A stretch of DNA of 5,740 bases from JAZGBC01 sp036444495 (lineage in GTDB: Bacteria; Pseudomonadota; Alphaproteobacteria; Kiloniellales; J153). Of the stretch, positions 4,812-5,740 are shown in pieces. A model generated the notes under the pieces. The model was not told the DNA's origin. It made no database searches and was given only the letters and a program-made list of their open reading frames with translations. The translations under genes and the position numbers were made by a program. The stretch is taken from contig JAZGBC010000174.1 of assembly GCA_036444495.1 (NCBI GenBank), forward strand, positions 1 through 5,740, in the 5' to 3' direction. Each line of letters starts with the position of its first letter. The stretch's first letter is position 1.

Positions 4812-5740
4812 ATGGCGACTCGGACCACAGTGAAGGATCCCTATAAGCTACTCGGGGTCGGCCGCAGCGCGAGCCGGGACGAGGTCAAGCGCGCCTACCG
4901 CAAGCTCGCCAAGAAGCTGCACCCGGACGTCAATCCCGGGAACAAGACGATCGAGCATCAGTTCAAGGAGGTCTCCCAGGCCTACGGCATCCTGGGGGAC
5001 GCGAAAAAACGCAAGCTCTACGACGAAGGCCGGATCGATGCCGGCGGCCAGGAAACCGGCTGGGCCGGCGGAACCTACCGCGACTTCACCGAAGGCGGCG
5101 CTGGCAGGTTCCGAAAAGGCGATTTCGGCGCGGACCTCAACATCGAGGACATCATCTCCGAATTCTTCGGCGGCCGGGGACGGGCGCAGGGCGCGCGCGG
5201 CCGCAAGGCCCGCCCACAGCGCGGCGCCGACGTGCATTACAAGGCGCCCATTGGCTTCCTGGACGCCGCCATCGGCGCCAAAAAGCGCATTCGCCTGACC
5301 GACGGCAAGGTGCTGAACGTCAAGATTCCCGCCGGCACCGAGGAGGGCCAGACCCTGCGCCTCAAAGGCCAGGGTACGGCGGCCAAAGGCGCCGGGCCGG
5401 CGGGCAACGCCTACGTCGAGGTGCAGATCGAGCCGCACCCCTTCTTCACGCGCGACAAGAGCGACGTGCACCTTGAGCTGCCGATCACACTCCAAGAAGC
5501 CGTCTTGGGCGCCACGGTGACCGTGCCCACGGTGCACGGCAAGGTCTCCATGAAGATCCCCGCGGGCTCCAACAGCGGGACCAGCCTGCGGCTCAAGGGC
5601 AAGGGCGTCCTCGACCGCAAGAGCCGCACCAAGGGCGACCAGTACGTCAAGCTCGTGGTCACGCTGCCGGACAAGCCGGACCAGGAACTCAAGGAGTTCG
5701 CCGAGCGCTGGACCAAGGCCAAGGGTTACGACCCGCGGCG
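4812..5740 (+). CDS. DnaJ/CbpA-like Hsp40 co-chaperone (3' end cut by window)
   Basis: This co-chaperone would stimulate the ATPase of DnaK and deliver client proteins, in the cytoplasm. Residues 8-73 are a J domain with the essential HPD at 37-39 and the typical start KDPYKLLGV. A G/F-containing linker (about 78-138, FFGGRGRAQG) follows. There is no CxxCxGxG zinc-finger domain, so it is not DnaJ itself but the CbpA-like class. Two beta-rich substrate-binding domains follow: about 140-212 (GADVHYKAPIGFLDAAIGAKK, KIPAGTEEGQTLRLKGQG) and 213-286 (DVHLELPITLQEAVLGATV, KIPAGSNSGTSLRLKGKG). The frame is open to the last base after 309 codons; the final segment suggests little is missing. ATG 4812 is the best start, but GTG 4806 and GTG 4830 (giving MKDPYKLLGV, a common N-terminus) are in frame, and none has a clear Shine-Dalgarno. 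An in-frame TAG at 4794 limits anything longer. Confidence 0.9.
   Translation, partial: MATRTTVKDPYKLLGVGRSASRDEVKRAYRKLAKKLHPDVNPGNKTIEHQFKEVSQAYGILGDAKKRKLYDEGRIDAGGQETGWAGGTYRDFTEGGAGRFRKGDFGADLNIEDIISEFFGGRGRAQGARGRKARPQRGADVHYKAPIGFLDAAIGAKKRIRLTDGKVLNVKIPAGTEEGQTLRLKGQGTAAKGAGPAGNAYVEVQIEPHPFFTRDKSDVHLELPITLQEAVLGATVTVPTVHGKVSMKIPAGSNSGTSLRLKGKGVLDRKSRTKGDQYVKLVVTLPDKPDQELKEFAERWTKAKGYDPR

Noticed and set aside
4848..5722. - strand open frames opposite the dnaJ-like gene
   Set aside because: The + strand has a full J domain with HPD and both C-terminal domains; the - strand frames are compositional shadows.

Overview
The window is chromosomal DNA of a GC-rich bacterium, most likely an alphaproteobacterium of the Rhodospirillales type. 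Codon third positions are dominated by G and C, and several proteins are of alphaproteobacterial character: a DUF1194 protein, a 17 kDa-antigen-like glycine-zipper lipoprotein, and a zinc-finger-less DnaJ-like protein near pdxH. The taxonomic call is inference from protein character and gene order, not from a marker gene. I see no mobile element, CRISPR array, tRNA, rRNA or phage gene.

Left block, + strand (1-1553). The window opens in the last 70 codons of an inner-membrane ABC permease of the spermidine/putrescine type. Two bases after its stop, a GTG starts an exported DUF1194 protein with a complete von Willebrand A-type metal site. After an 88-base gap comes a PadR-like winged-helix protein.

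Middle block, - strand (1567-3917). Read from right to left this is pdxH (pyridoxine/pyridoxamine 5'-phosphate oxidase), a FieF-like cation diffusion facilitator, and a short-chain dehydrogenase/reductase (SDR). The gaps are 40 and 52 bases, so one transcript is likely. The SDR gene converges on the PadR-like gene with 13 bases between stop codons, and a small hairpin covers that junction. A perfect 8-bp inverted repeat sits directly before the SDR start codon, where a ribosome binding site would be expected.

Right block, + strand (4253 to the window end). A 335-base divergent spacer, strikingly AT-rich in its centre, separates pdxH from a glycine-zipper lipoprotein gene. The lipoprotein gene ends at a convincing intrinsic terminator. 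It is followed by a DnaJ/CbpA-like co-chaperone gene that runs off the window.

Most of the window is ordinary housekeeping sequence and I see no new defence or mobile system. The points most worth checking are the SDR start-site hairpin, an Ser-to-Ala change at a substrate-phosphate position of PdxH, the structured AT-rich divergent spacer, and the tight coupling of the DUF1194 gene to a transporter permease.
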